A DNA stretch of 64,000 bases, taken from assembly GCA_920105625.2 (NCBI GenBank), contig CAKKTE020000077.1, positions 1,779,723 to 1,843,722 on the forward strand, given 5' to 3'. Each line of letters starts with the position of its first letter. Position 1 is the first letter of the stretch. The stretch is from Clusia tigrina (lineage: Eukaryota; Arthropoda; Insecta; Diptera; Clusiidae). This document shows positions 1 through 10,429 of the stretch, piece after piece. The position numbers were made by a program, and so were the translations under genes. Below the pieces are notes generated by a model. It saw nothing but the letters and a program-made list of their open reading frames with translations. It did no database searches and was not told where the DNA came from.

Positions 1-842
1 GTGTTAATCAAGTCCTATCTTACAAATAGATATTTTTTCGTAAAGCAAGGTGAGGAACAATCTGAGCTCCATGAAAGCTCAGCAGGCGTACCCCAAGGAA
101 GTGTCATGGGCCCAATACTTTATCTACTTCACACGTACGACTTACCATCAGCTGAAGGAGTCACCATAGGTACCTTCGCAGATGACACTGCTGTCTTAGC
201 TGTTGACACTCTCCCACACTTAGCTTCCTCTAAAATCCAGAGTGGGCTAAACAAAATTACTGACTGGCTAAAAAAATGGAAAATCAAGTGGAACGAAACA
301 AAATCAGTCCAGGTTACATTCACTCTCAAACGAAACACCTGCCCACCCGTTAAACTCAACGGCATAAATATACCCCAATGTAATGAGGCTAGATACCTTG
401 GGATGCACCTCGACAGAAAACACATATATTTACAAAACGAAAATCACTCGGTATAAAGCTCAGAAATCTACACTGGCTCTTGAATCGAAACTCCAAAGTC
501 TCAATCGATAGCAAATTGCTCTTGTACTCAGCAATTTTAAAACCAGTTTGGACATACGGTATTCAGCTGTGGGGCACTGCGGCAACTTCCAATGTTGAAA
601 TACTTCAAAGATTCTAATCAAAGACTCTAAGAATGATTGTAAACGCGCCCTATTATGTCACAAACAACCAAATCCATCGTGACCTCAAAGTTCCTACAGT
701 CGCTCAAGAAATAAAAAAGCTCTCTACTTCACACAATCTGAGACTCCTAGTCCACCCAAATCCACTGATATCGGAACTCACTTCCAACCCCTTCACTTTC
801 ATCCGACTGAAGAGAAAATCCACAACAGATCTCCTGTGCTAA
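1..842 (+). pseudogene. Jockey-type reverse transcriptase, C-terminal part, decayed
   Basis: The open stretch 1-456 carries the RT core in order: GVPQGSVMGPILY (block 4), the catalytic FADDTAVLA (block 5), then the WKIKWNETKS thumb region and YLGMHLDRK. After 456 the frame is lost. Homology to the end of jockey ORF2 continues in other frames, including NAPYYVTNNQIHRDL at about 633-690, the usual C-terminal motif of these proteins. The enzyme would copy LINE RNA at the target site. The FADD catalytic pair is intact, but the frameshift near 440-456 and the downstream stops make this copy non-functional. Family placement rests on the FADD motif and the C-terminal motif. Confidence 0.85.
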
Positions 843-982
843 TAGGCAATGGCTGCACCACTGGGTGTAGTCCATAAAAGACAGTAAATACAAAAATTAG
901 TCTTAAGTTATTAAATATTGCTGAATGTGATTGAATTTAACAGATTGCAATAAAATATTTGGATATTAAAAAAAAAAAAAAA
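1..982 (+). mobile_element. Jockey-A: 3' end of a Jockey-type LINE
   Basis: This is the 3' part of a non-LTR retrotransposon. It holds the C-terminal half of a reverse transcriptase, a short 3' UTR with an AATAAA signal at about 949-955, and an A-tract at 968-982 that marks the true 3' end. The element enters from the left edge, so its 5' extent is unknown. Immediately beyond the A-tract lies RNase H-region sequence of a BEL/Pao element on the other strand, so the LINE appears to have inserted into, or become joined to, BEL-1. I saw no clear target-site duplication because the 5' end is outside the window. Confidence 0.85.
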
Positions 983-1015
983 GAAATGGTGCTAAGCTCG
1001 AAAGATTGCTGTTGT

Positions 1016-2142
1016 TTAGCAGCGAGCTCTTTTTGCGTACGCGTTAGTTAAATTTTCGTTCAGCTCTGCGACGGATAAAGTTCCCTTCCAACGTGTAGCA
1101 GCTTGCGTTCTAGTATTGAAATCAAAGCGAAAAATATAGGCGTACACCCGTATGGTCTTGTGAAGAGATGAATATAGAAGAATTACTGAATCTTCAGCGA
1201 TGGAAAAATGCACTTGGAGTTGTTTGCGTTTGACTTCAAGCATTCCCTCCTGGACCTCGACCGCTGAATGGTCAAATTTCGGCCAAGTCATATCAGCCTG
1301 TTTCAGCCAAACTGGACCACTCCACCATAGCGTGAACGTTGATAAAGCTGTAGGAGTTAATCCTCGTGTTGCACAGTCTGCAGGATTTTGAAGCGTATCG
1401 GCGTGGCTCCACTGATGTCGGCGAGGCTTGGAGGATTTTGTTGACTCGATTCGATACCCAAGCTTGCCATCGGTTCGGATCACCGTGTATCCAATACAAA
1501 ACAATTGTAGCGTCAGTCCAATAGAAAATGGGCAGATCTAATTGCTTAGCTGCCAAATACTTCTTGATCCATGTTGCCAATTCCGTTGCTAACACAGCGC
1601 CGCTGAGCGAGATACGTGGTATCGTAAGCGGCTTTATTGGCGCTACTCAACTTTTGGCTATAAGCAAGGTAGTGTGAACCCGTTTATCAGAGCATTCTAC
1701 TCGCAGATAAACATTGGCTGCATAAGCGGATAATGAGCCGTCACAAAAGGCGTGAAGTTGCAGCGACTTGATCTGAGTTGGCTCATACTGCAGCCATCTA
1801 GGTATCTTAATGCAGTGCAAGGTGGATAAGGGGGTTAGAAACTGTTGCTATTGGTGATTTATATCTACTGGAAGTTGCTCATCCCAGCCCAGGGCCGTGC
1901 TTTCGCGCGTTGAACTTTGTACATCCAAACTGACTTAAGCAGAATTTTCGCAGTTACGATGATAGGTGCCCTTGTGGATCACACAGCCGAGCAATTGTTG
2001 ATAGCATAGCACGCTTCGTTGCGGAAAAGTTAATTTCAAAGTTCAGCTTGAAGATGAAAATTTCCTGATAGGGCTGCCAGCACATCCCTAGTGTTTTGAC
2101 CGTTTCGGAGCTGTTGAAATTCAAGCAGTTGGTGCTTGACAT
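1016..2142 (-). pseudogene. BEL-1 RT-to-RNase H region
   Basis: Right after RT, 2142-1954 encodes VKTLGMCWQPYQE and AMLSTIARLCDPQG, the conserved connection segment of Pao pol. The RNase H-like block continues at lower coordinates, with the Ala-rich LATELATWIKKY segment, FYWTDATIVLYWI (the TD of the active site) and WVSNRVNKI at about 1595-1440. WSHADTLQNPADCATRGL (RNase H C-terminal motif) is at about 1420-1360 in another frame. Several frame changes occur. The segment ends close to the Jockey-A poly(A), so the integrase half of pol is absent. Confidence 0.8.
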
Positions 2143-2175
2143 ATGCTCCTAATTAATGCCATTCAGCAAAAAAAT

Positions 2176-3061
2176 TTAGTTGCTGCTCCATTTGCGTAAG
2201 TTCATTTCAGCAGAGAGCAGAGCTGCAGTAAGTTGCTCGCGAATAGCTGTGGAATTTCCGATGGAGTCACTGCCAGATAGCACGTCGTCGACGTAAATTT
2301 CTTGTTTGAGTACATTTCTTGCTAGTGGGTATGACTCCTTTTCGTCTTCGGCGATTTGATGGAGCACACGTATTGCGCTGTATGGGGCTGAGGCCGTTCC
2401 AAATGTGACCGTAGTAAGACAGTAGTCTTGAATATCTCCTTCACCGTTTCGCCATAATATGCGCTGATATTGCGAATCTTTATGGTGCATATCGATACAT
2501 CTATACATTTTTTGTATATCACCCGTGAATGCATACTTATGTTTTCGCCAATTCAAGATTACTGCCGACAATTCATTTTGCAGCGCCGGGCCTGTGCATG
2601 AAATATCATTCAGAGATCTACCGTTCGACGTTTTGCACGAAGCGTCGAAAACGACGCGTAACTCTCCTCTTTGATCACCGCATGATGTGGCAGATCGCTC
2701 GATGTCACTGTAGGTATATTCGCTGACGTAAGGACGCAATGATCGCTCTCTGTGTAGTAGCTAGTATTATTTGATTTAATACAAAGTATTTTTGAATGCA
2801 TAATGATATAATTTGCATAATTCCTCATCGCGCTGAAGCTTCCGCTCTAGACAATAGAAACGATTTAACGATATTTGTTTAGATTTGCGTAGTGTTTGAG
2901 TTTCATCAAATGCATGCTTTAATGGAAGTCTAACCAAATACTTGCCATTAGATTGACGCAAATGGGTTTGTTGAACATGGTTTTCACACCAGTTTTCTTC
3001 CTGGGATAGAGCTCTGTCCGTAGGTATTTGTTCATGTTCGTATAACTTTTGAACTAAAGAT
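2176..3061 (-). pseudogene. BEL-1 reverse transcriptase
   Basis: The linker at about 3061-2776 shows RALSQEENWCENHV and NGKYLVRLPLKHAF, the pre-RT signature of BEL/Pao pol. RT proper follows at 2739-2176: ELRVVFDASCKTSNGRSLND, then YAFTGDIQKMYRCI (first catalytic Asp), TVTFGTASAPYSAIR, and YVDDVLSGSDS with the catalytic YVDD, ending in LRKWSSN. The two parts are out of frame with each other around 2740-2780. All catalytic aspartates are visible, so the damage is frame loss and not active-site change. Confidence 0.85.
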
Positions 3062-3340
3062 TCAAGTAGAAGGGTAGAGTGGTGACAACAAATGTTCGCG
3101 CTTGGGAATTGGCGCAGCATTGCCGGTCAAGATCCACCCCATCATTGTGTGCTGCGCAATAGGTTCGTCAAACCTTCCGATGCGAGTTTCTGGTAACATA
3201 ATACAAGCCATCATATCGGCTCCGATGAGCAAATCTATACGACGAGATTGGAAAAAGGTGAGATCTGCGAGTTGCAGACGCTGTATGTGCGGCCAATGCT
3301 GCGGTACAATTTTCTCACTAGGCAGGCTGATGGTGAACAC
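3062..3340 (-). pseudogene. BEL-1 aspartic protease region (DUF1758-type)
   Basis: The translated stretch contains LPSEKIVPQHWPHIQ, then RRIDLLIGADMMACIMLPE and MMGWILTGNA. The L-I-G-A-D block and the following G-W-I-L-T-G segment are the conserved end of the retropepsin-like DUF1758 domain of BEL/Pao polyproteins. The catalytic DSG part should lie upstream (around 3350-3440 on this strand) and is not readable in the same frame. The segment sits between Gag and RT, as expected. It is one block of a broken pol and would not be translated as an independent protein. Confidence 0.75.
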
Positions 3341-3419
3341 ATTAAGAACGTAGGCTACGTCGACTGGAGTCTTAAAGGCAGGATTAATGCACGAGCGAAT
3401 GCTGAAACTGACAGCGAAG

Positions 3420-4391
3420 TTACAGCGTTTTGTAGGAGTATGGCTTAGCCCGGAGATCTCTGCTAAAGTGTGATTTCGAGCTAAGCCTATAGTTTGCGCA
3501 ACATGTTCCGATATTAACTAAGCGATCATTCAAAAACGATTCAATTGCACTGAAAGTAGGTATGGCGGTATTACTGCCTAAATAATGATCCCACGCCTGA
3601 TGCGTTTCCTTTGGGAGCTGAATTGAAACGTAGTAGGCAATACAATGGTCGCACTCATAAATAGGAATTTGTAGCCGTTGGAACTCATTGACGTACACTC
3701 TGGCTACGTTTAAAAGAGAACTGATTCCATCAGAACGCTCTTTCGTGAGCGCAGATATGCTGAACAGCTTGTTCATGTGATGCTTGAAAAGTAGTCGAGG
3801 GTTGTTGTATCGCTTTACTATTAGCTCCCAAGCTGTTGGATAGTTGGTTTCGGTAAGCTCCATTTGATGTACATCGATGTCTTTGTCACCAGGTAGCGCT
3901 GGGACTAGTGTTGTTGTAGATTAAGCGAATAGCAAGTCTGTGTATTTACCCATGAACGATGGCAGAGGTAATTTGGGTACCTCAAGCGATGACGCATGAG
4001 TTTGCTTTACAGATGGGTCTTGCGTCAGTTTGGAGTGTTGGTCTTCCAATGCATTAAACAGCGTGGCTCGTATGTCAAAGTAGAGTTTTTCAAAATTAGA
4101 GGACATCACATCTTTGAAATATGGCGAATCGCGAGTGAGAGAGGAGCAAATAAGCTGTTTGTGTACCTCGAAGAAATCCTTATGCAGCATTTCAACCTTA
4201 TCCAGCCGGAGTTGGCAGTAGGCATTAGTTTTTCTCGTACTGGAGTCCTTTTTGAAGTTTTTCAAAATTTGCTTAAGACTGTCATGGTGGTCTGTTTGCA
4301 GTGCAATGCCGCCATCGTAATTTGCCAATGGCGAATTTGACGCGTTGTCATTGGGAGACGGTTGACTTGTTTTAGAAGGATCCATCTCCAC
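3420..4391 (-). pseudogene. BEL-1 gag-like protein (DUF1759-type), broken
   Basis: The start at 4391 opens an N-terminal part with a charged helical stretch and ends with LPLPSFMGKYTD, the motif that precedes the DUF1759 core in BEL/Pao Gag. The core resumes at about 3863-3420 with METTENY-like and LPKETHQAWDHYLG motifs, which are typical of this family. Between the halves, about 60-80 coding bases seem to have been lost and the frame changes, so no single frame covers the protein. Gag would form the particle. No zinc-knuckle segment is recognisable in what follows. The family call is firm; the copy is clearly dead. Confidence 0.8.
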
Positions 4392-4811
4392 TGCTCTAAA
4401 CCGACACCCTTCTTACCCTTTGCCTTATGCTGTCTTCTCGGATGGTGTGGAAACAGGATCACTGTCATCTTAAACCAGAATTGGACTCCCTGCCCAAATA
4501 CGACCGATATCGTGGATATCGTAGGTAAATGATAAAGTAGCACAAAAAAAAAGTTGAATTGTCGAGCACGTCGCGTGATTTTTGAGTTATGTGCTATGAC
4601 GTCATCAGTTAACACACTTTGATCGAGTCCGAACAGTAGTTTTATGGCAGAGAATTGATCAAGTTTACAGATCGATTACAACTATCAGTGTTTTTATACA
4701 TTACAGTCCAATTTATTGCATTTGAACTCGTTAACAGTTCAAGTAATAATGATGTAAATCAATAAAAAAAAATATGTTTCATTTACGAGTATGTTTGGGT
4801 TAGTTACAAAA

Positions 4812-4892
4812 ATGCGTTTAGTTAAACAAAATGACAACATTTTTGTTAGAAATATTAATTTTCCAACCAAAAATTACACTACATTCAAACAT
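4812..4892 (+). pseudogene. Polinton/adintovirus-like packaging ATPase, N-terminal piece
   Basis: An ATG at 4812 opens 27 codons that run straight into the BEL-2 left LTR at 4893. The five bases 4888-4892 (AACAT) are the BEL-2 target-site duplication, and the same frame resumes after the second copy at 15402, where a Walker A motif follows. I therefore read this as the start of the ATPase gene. The piece alone has no diagnostic motif; its identity comes from frame continuity across the insertion. The 170 bases upstream (4641-4811) are AT-rich and show no gene I recognise. The start codon could be further upstream, but stops precede it in frame. Confidence 0.6.
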
Positions 4893-5381
4893 TGTTCGTG
4901 CCGAGTCCCCTCTCTAGATGGATGTGACCTAATGCGATATCACCATGCTGCTGCTCTTGGTTAAGGGCAGTGTGACGTCGAGAGAATTCCCGACGTCATG
5001 TCGTCTAAGGCAGAGAGCAGCAGTATCGGATGATCCTTTTAAGCAAGGTACAGCCGTCTCTGTCTCTTTCAAATTCGGATGTTACGAGCTCTCGCGCAGC
5101 AGCGTGAGCAGAAGCTCGCTCACTTCATTAGAACATCTCGAAGAAGCAACATCAGTTCCAGCAACGAAAAATCACTTCCATCGGTACAACGCCGCATTTC
5201 TCAGTGTGTATATAAGAAAACTTGTAAACGTTTATAAAACTAAAGTGTACACTATTAGTAAGACTAAAATCATGGGATTCATCTTGATCAATAAAACAAT
5301 AACCATAAGTTTAAAAGTTATATCGTTTTTACCGAAAAATAAATCGTCTGCTATTTCACCAACTGCTACGCCGCAGCTACA
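4893..5381 (+). repeat. BEL-2 left (5') LTR
   Basis: This 489-bp LTR has a TATATAAG TATA-like box at about 5209-5216 and an AATAAA signal at about 5292. Small open frames inside it are not genes. It is repeated at 14908-15396 with about 4% divergence. Confidence 0.93.
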
Positions 5382-5383
5382 TA

Positions 5384-5400
5384 TTGGTCCTTCGAGCCGG
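5384..5400 (+). promoter_or_regulatory. BEL-2 primer-binding site
   Basis: TTGGTCCTTCGAGCCGG lies 2 bases after the LTR end, where the minus-strand primer tRNA pairs. This GGTCCTTCGAGCCGG type of site is common among insect BEL/roo elements. I did not assign the tRNA with certainty. Confidence 0.75.
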
Positions 5401-6939
5401 ATAAGTGGCGGTAAGTTTTATAAATATAGTTATTAAATATTTAAACACCTTCTATATACATACATACATAATTGTAGGTGTCGTCCAATGCACATTTAAA
5501 CGGCACCCGTAATTAAAGGTATTGCTATAATTGCGCAGAGGCGAATGCTTATCTATGTATGTACTACTTTACATACATACCATAGCCTTGTCAATCAGCG
5601 CTGCACCATATATATATGTACATCATAAATACCGGCATACTCGTGTTTAGGTCGGTGTGTGCATCGCATTGACACTGTATTGCGCGGTATAAGCATACTG
5701 TGTACCTGTCGTGTCTATACCTTTGCTTGTGTGCTGCTGAGTACACAGATCATAGCATTTATTAGGCACTGCGCAGTATACATTTACATGTATAAACTAC
5801 ATACCTACATACTTGTGTGTTAAGCGGTGTGTGCATTGGTTTGACATAGCATTGCGCAGTATATTTGCGTACAATTGCATTCTGTGTATTGTCGCAGACA
5901 CCGGTCCGTACAAGATGCCGTATGATCACACCAACAATTGTGTATGTTCTTAGAATTATATTTGACACATATAACATTCCGTTAAATTGAATAGCGGAGA
6001 GGTCCGCAGTCGGCAGAGGGTTCGACTGCAAAGTTTAAACATCGCGCGTGCTGTTCATATACACATAGGAATTTTATTCCAGCTATATTTCTTGTTGGTG
6101 GGTACCCCAAGGCTACTATCACACACACAACGTGGTGGCTACGCAGTAGCGGTACAGGTCCGGAGTGGGCCCTACCAATTTAGTGTTTATCCAACCCAAA
6201 CCGTGTGTTTCGTATTTTTTGGTTGTTGCTCCCTTCTCGAGGTGCTCGTATATTACGCTTGTCTGCGGTGGTATATCGGTGTCTTGCCACCAAACCACCC
6301 TACAGCGGTTTTATTACCTTTCTTGATCAGGTAATTCGGGAGTCTGCAGTACGCGTGTGCGCAGTCGGTGTAGGTGTCTTACCACCAGACCACTCCACAG
6401 CAGCTCTGCTCCCTTCACTAAGTGCTCGTGCATTACGCTTGTCTGCGGTAGTGTATCGGTGTCTTGCCACCAAACCACCCTACAGCGGTATTATTACCTT
6501 TTTCGATTAGGTAATTCGGGAGTCTGCAGTACGCGTGTGTGCAGTCGGTGCAGGTGTCTTACCACCAGACCACTCCACAGTAGCTCTGCTCCCTTCTCTA
6601 GGTGATCGTGCAAATACCCTTGTTTGCAGTGGTGTATTGTTACCTTATCATCTGACCCTCTATAACCAAATTAGAACCGACCCTCTATAACCAACTCTAT
6701 AACCAACTTAGAAAACCGAACTGAGAGACATCACTGAGCTCCGATCACGAACCACTAACCGCTCCATCATGCTGACCTCCTACATCGACGCGGCTGATCA
6801 AATGACAGCATTTATCAGCGCTTTTGAACAACTGCCCCTAATAGCCATACTCTTGGCTCGCTCCGCCTCGATCAGACTGAATTAGATTCGCATTGGCATA
6901 AGCTCAAAGACAACCATTCCACGGTTCTGACGAACGTAA
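5401..6939 (+). other. BEL-2 untranslated leader
   Basis: This is a long non-coding leader between the primer site and gag. It holds short TACA/CATA microsatellite runs (about 5455-5475 and 5565-5582) and the 180-bp tandem repeat at 6240-6640. The open frames seen across the repeat are by-products of the repeat and have no recognisable protein. The leader resumes at 8571 after the probable solo LTR. Confidence 0.6.
6240..6640 (+). repeat. about 180-bp tandem repeat in BEL-2 leader
   Basis: Two full units start at 6240 and 6420, and a third partial unit starts at about 6600. Each unit contains GTCTTGCCACCAAACCACCC, then GGGAGTCTGCAGTACGCGTG, then GTCTTACCACCAGACCACTC, so it is itself built of two related halves. 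The role is unknown; leader repeats like this may affect packaging or translation, but nothing here shows it. Confidence 0.85.
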
Positions 6940-6943
6940 ATAC

Positions 6944-8566
6944 TGTAACGACTCTATTTCGGCTGGGGTAAAACTCAGCGGGTTCCAGGGGTCGTATACA
7001 GAAATTAATGTTAAAAGCCGGTGTGTACTTACATGTGGTTTATTTAATTCATTTATTTAATTATAATTGTTTATAATTTGATTTATATTAATTTATTGGT
7101 TTGAAAATGATTTTACTCTGCTAATTAACTTAAATAACTTGTTTAATTAAATTCGTTTAAATAGTTTTATTTTGCTTAACTTATTCAAATTTGGTTTTGT
7201 TCTAATTTAAATTACCTAAATAATTAGACTTGCTAGTCGCTTGGGGCCTCGTCTGTGTGGTCGCTGTTGGCAGTCCTAGTCTCCGCGAGAATCGGTAGGA
7301 CCATAAACTCGGGGTTCTGTACGTACGTATTAGTCTCCACGAGAATCGGTAGAACCATAAACTCGTGGGTCGGTCTTAGCGTTAGTATAAGTCACCACGA
7401 GAATCGGTAGAACCATAAATTTGTGGGGCGGTCTTAGCGTTAGTATAAGTCACCACGAGAATCGGTAGAACCATAAACTCGTGAGGCGGTCTTAGCGTTA
7501 GTATAAGTCACCACGAGAATCGGTAGAACCATAAACTCGTGGGGCGGTCTTAGCGTTAGTATAAGTCACCACGAGAATCGGTAGAACCATAAACTCGTGG
7601 GGCGGTCTTAGCGTTGGAGTAAGTCTAGTCTTGTGTAAAAGTATACTTTACCTTGGTGCTACTGGTGCTGGAGTTTTGCTGCTGCTGGATCGGAGTGTGT
7701 CTTGTCTGCCTGATGCCGAATGAAAGAAAGAGACTGGGTTGCCAGTTGCTCCTGCTTTTATGCTCCAGGTTTAGTGTAGATCATCCAATAGTTGTTGTTG
7801 TGCGGGAACTGTAGTTTGTTGTGGCATGTTGCTACAGTTTCCCGCATTGTTCTTCTTGTTTGAATTTGACCTTGGGCCACCTTCAGCACATTGTTGTTTT
7901 TTTCTCGCTGTTGTTCTTGTAAGTTTTTGCCTGGGCCACCTTCAATATTGTGTTGTTGTTGTGATGATTTACCTTGTTGTTGTTCCTTGTGTTGTTTGTT
8001 GTTGTTGCTATTTGTCCTTCGGCCACCTTCAGCACTTTGTTGATATTTTTTATTGATGGCTTAAAATAGTTAAAAATATTAAAACATTGGATATTTAATT
8101 TTTGCTTCTCCTCTTTATGCTTTGTCCGGCCTGTTGGTGTGCTTAGCGATCGGTCTGTCGTGTTCCACTTTGTGCTTGGCCTTCGTGTTTGGGTGTTGTT
8201 AGTGGTTTAATTTTCTGAACTAATGCAGTCGGCAACTTCTGTCGCGATCTCTTGTAAGTTTCTAACATTGCGTTAGGCACTGTTGTTGTAAATTCATATT
8301 ATTTTAACTGTGGTCAGCCGGTTGCACAATTGTTTGTGTGATATTCTCCTGTGTTATCTTGCGTTGTTGACTTCGTTGTATGTTTTTCGTCGCTTATCAC
8401 AGGGTTCCACTGTCTGACTTAATTGTGGCTGTGTCTTCTGTCCTCCCAATGCAGAGTATAACACTTGTTGTTGGCAGCATTACTATGGTGGGAGGTGTCT
8501 TAGACTCACTTGTATGATGGCTGCTGCACTAAATATGATGGCGGTTGTGTATGTGCTTTTTAGCAA
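6944..8566 (-). repeat. Probable solo LTR of another LTR retrotransposon inside BEL-2 leader
   Basis: The segment begins TGTAACGACT and ends TTTTTAGCA on the + strand, so it has TG...CA ends, and is bracketed by ATAC at 6940-6943 and 8567-8570, a fitting 4-bp duplication. Read on the minus strand, it shows an AATAAA signal (plus-strand TTTATT at about 7038) near the end, as in an R/U5 region. It contains the 58-bp tandem repeat and no recognisable gene; the small open frame at 7826-8056 is low-complexity. It could instead be part of the BEL-2 leader, since a 4-bp match can be chance. Confidence 0.5.
7275..7622 (+). repeat. 58-bp tandem repeat, about six units
   Basis: Units start near 7279, 7333, 7391, 7449, 7507 and 7565. 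The last four are spaced exactly 58 bp. Each unit contains CACGAGAATCGGTAGAACCA and GGCGGTCTTAGCGTTAGTAT. The first unit is more diverged and the rest are nearly identical, a sign of recent slippage or unequal exchange. It lies inside the probable solo LTR. Confidence 0.95.
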
Positions 8567-8729
8567 TACAGGTGGGAGGAGCCAAAGTCTTAGGACTATT
8601 AACGTGTATATTTTAGGGTTGGTTGTTTAAGCACTTGGCCCCTATTTTAAATATACACGTTTGGGGCGTTATGGCAAAACTAAATATGTAGGGGCAAATT
8701 TAAGCCTAAAATTTGCTCCTTACAATACG

Positions 8730-9761
8730 ATGAAGGAGAATACGGCCATTATGGAGTCCATGCAACGCCGCATGACCTCGAGTTATGCAGCCCACCGCTG
8801 CTGGCACGTTCGAATGACCGGACTTATAGAAGCCTTGGCAGAGACTCCGACACAATCTGTAAATAACCCTCAGACAATCTCCTTACCGTTGCACACCATA
8901 CCAGTGCCGCCTTGCGACATCGAACCATTCGGAGGTGATTATGTCAAATGGCCCACATTTCGTGACATGTCACGGCCCTCTATCATCGGAATGCAAGGCT
9001 ATCAAAGGTTGAAAAGTTTTACCACCTGAAGGCAAAAACTAGAGGGGAAGCTAAAGAGATTGTGGACGTACTACCCTTGACTGATGATGGGTTCGATCAA
9101 GCGTGGAAAACCTCATTGACCGATACGACAACCGACGGATCATGATCAACTGTCAGCTCAAATCCTTGTTTCATCTACTCCCAATTTCAAAAGAAAGTAG
9201 CTCTGAAATTAAGAGGTTGCAACGTGATGTCGGCAACTGTATTACAGTACTTCAAAAACTAAACGTGGACGTGTCCAGCTGGGATCCTATCCTTGTTTAT
9301 TTATGTTCGGTCCGTTTGCCTGAAAAAACCCTCTCCATGTGGGAACAGTCTATTACTAACCATTCCGATCCCCTACTGTGGAAGACAATGGATGAATTCC
9401 TCACCAAGCCTTTCCAAACGTCAGAGGCAGTCTCCGATCTATGGCAAACGATCTCGGCGCGCCCTATGGTGGGGATGCACCGGAATCCGCTGCGCTCAAA
9501 TCGCATACAGACTCACTAAGTAAGGCTCAACCCAGATGTGCGCTACAGCTTCATTGCGTTCCAAATTGCCCCTCATTTATAAACGCACCTGTCACAGAGC
9601 GATGGGGATTGGTGCGAAGCCACAATCTGTGTGTGAACTGCCTGGGGCTCGACCATCGCGCTGCGAATTGTGGAAGTCGACATTCATGTTTCTCATGTCG
9701 AGAACGGCATCACACCATGCTCCACAGGGAGTCGCGACCCGAACGACCGATACCTCCGTGA
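8730..9761 (+). pseudogene. BEL-2 gag with zinc knuckles, frameshifted
   Basis: The first in-frame ATG is at 8730. The DUF1759-type core begins with PPCDIEPFGGDYVKWPTFRDM (about 8910-8972; the normal entry motif), is broken near 9000-9029, and continues at 9103-9519 with LFHLLPISKESSSEIKRLQ and LCSVRLPEKTLSMWEQ. A further frame change leads to 9441-9761, which encodes zinc-binding motifs: CVNCLGLDHRAANC and CFSCRERHHTMLH. These bind the genomic RNA. At least two frameshifts make the gene dead. The relation of blocks to the family is clear from their order. Confidence 0.85.
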
Positions 9762-9889
9762 GGGAAAAGACGACCAAATACACCCAATACTACCACTAGG
9801 TATGCTCAACCGGCTGCACCATCATCGTCCCACGCTGCAAAAGTGGTGCCCGCATCAGTCCAGGGACGATCCGGTCCATATCAATCCCG

Positions 9890-10320
9890 TGGTCGACTCC
9901 CGAAACTCGTTCTTCTGGGAACTGCCATCATCAATATTTGGCAGCACTGAGTTAATTACATGGCCCGGGCTTTGACGATCCTGGATCGGAAGAGTCCTTT
10001 ATTTTCGACCAACTACAACGACGCCTGCGACTCCCTACGAGCACCGTGCATGCACAAGCGTCAGGGGTGAGCAATGTGGTGGCAGCAAACGTAACAAAGG
10101 CGTGTGATTTGACTGTGGGCTCACCCCTCGACGCAAAGGTACGACTCCCTGTGTCAGCATTGGTACTGCCCACTTTAACTGGGGAATTGCTCCGGCTAGA
10201 GATGTCCATGCAGGACTACCCACAACTGACTGACATTCAGCTTGCCGACCCGACCCTATCCGGTTCATCACAGGTAGACGTACTAATAGGTGGGTGATCT
10301 GTACCAAATGGTGTTGCTTG
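9890..10320 (+). pseudogene. BEL-2 aspartic protease region
   Basis: Around 9960-10060 one frame reads DPGSEESFIF, in the position where retropepsins have D-S/T-G. The next block, at 10046-10297, contains SALVLPTLTGELL and QLADPTLSGSSQVDVLIGG, the DUF1758-type C-terminal signature. The expected following Asp (LIGAD or LIGGD) falls after a frame change. The DPG in place of DSG may be a family variant or a mutation; I cannot decide from one copy. It lies between gag and RT, as expected. Confidence 0.65.
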
Positions 10321-10429
10321 ATGGTCTGAGACGCGATGTCATAGTGTCATTGATTGCGCAGGAGACGATATTCGGTTGGATCCTCACTGGACCAATACCT
10401 GAAAGCACTGTACGATCTTTCTGTGCCAG

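Larger units (their letters stand above)
983..4640 (-). mobile_element. BEL-1: truncated BEL/Pao LTR retrotransposon
   Basis: Reading right to left, the segment holds gag (about 4391-3420), an aspartic protease (about 3340-3062), reverse transcriptase (about 3061-2176) and the RT-RNase H region (about 2142-1016), the order used by BEL/Pao elements. The integrase and both LTRs are missing: the left side ends at the Jockey-A A-tract and the right side fades into non-coding DNA around 4400-4640. Every domain contains frameshifts or small deletions, so this is an old copy. The right boundary is approximate because I found neither an LTR end nor a primer-binding site there. Confidence 0.8.

Noticed and set aside
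4945..5436. 163-residue open frame, with a similar one at 15119-15403
   Set aside because: Both are inside the BEL-2 LTRs, so they reflect LTR sequence; the first runs across the primer site.
6205..6605. Plus-strand open frames with repeated protein segments
   Set aside because: They follow the 180-bp tandem repeat in the BEL-2 leader, have no good start and no known domain.
7275..7622. Regular 58-bp repeat as a possible CRISPR array
   Set aside because: Units are directly adjacent with no variable spacers, and the DNA is from an animal.
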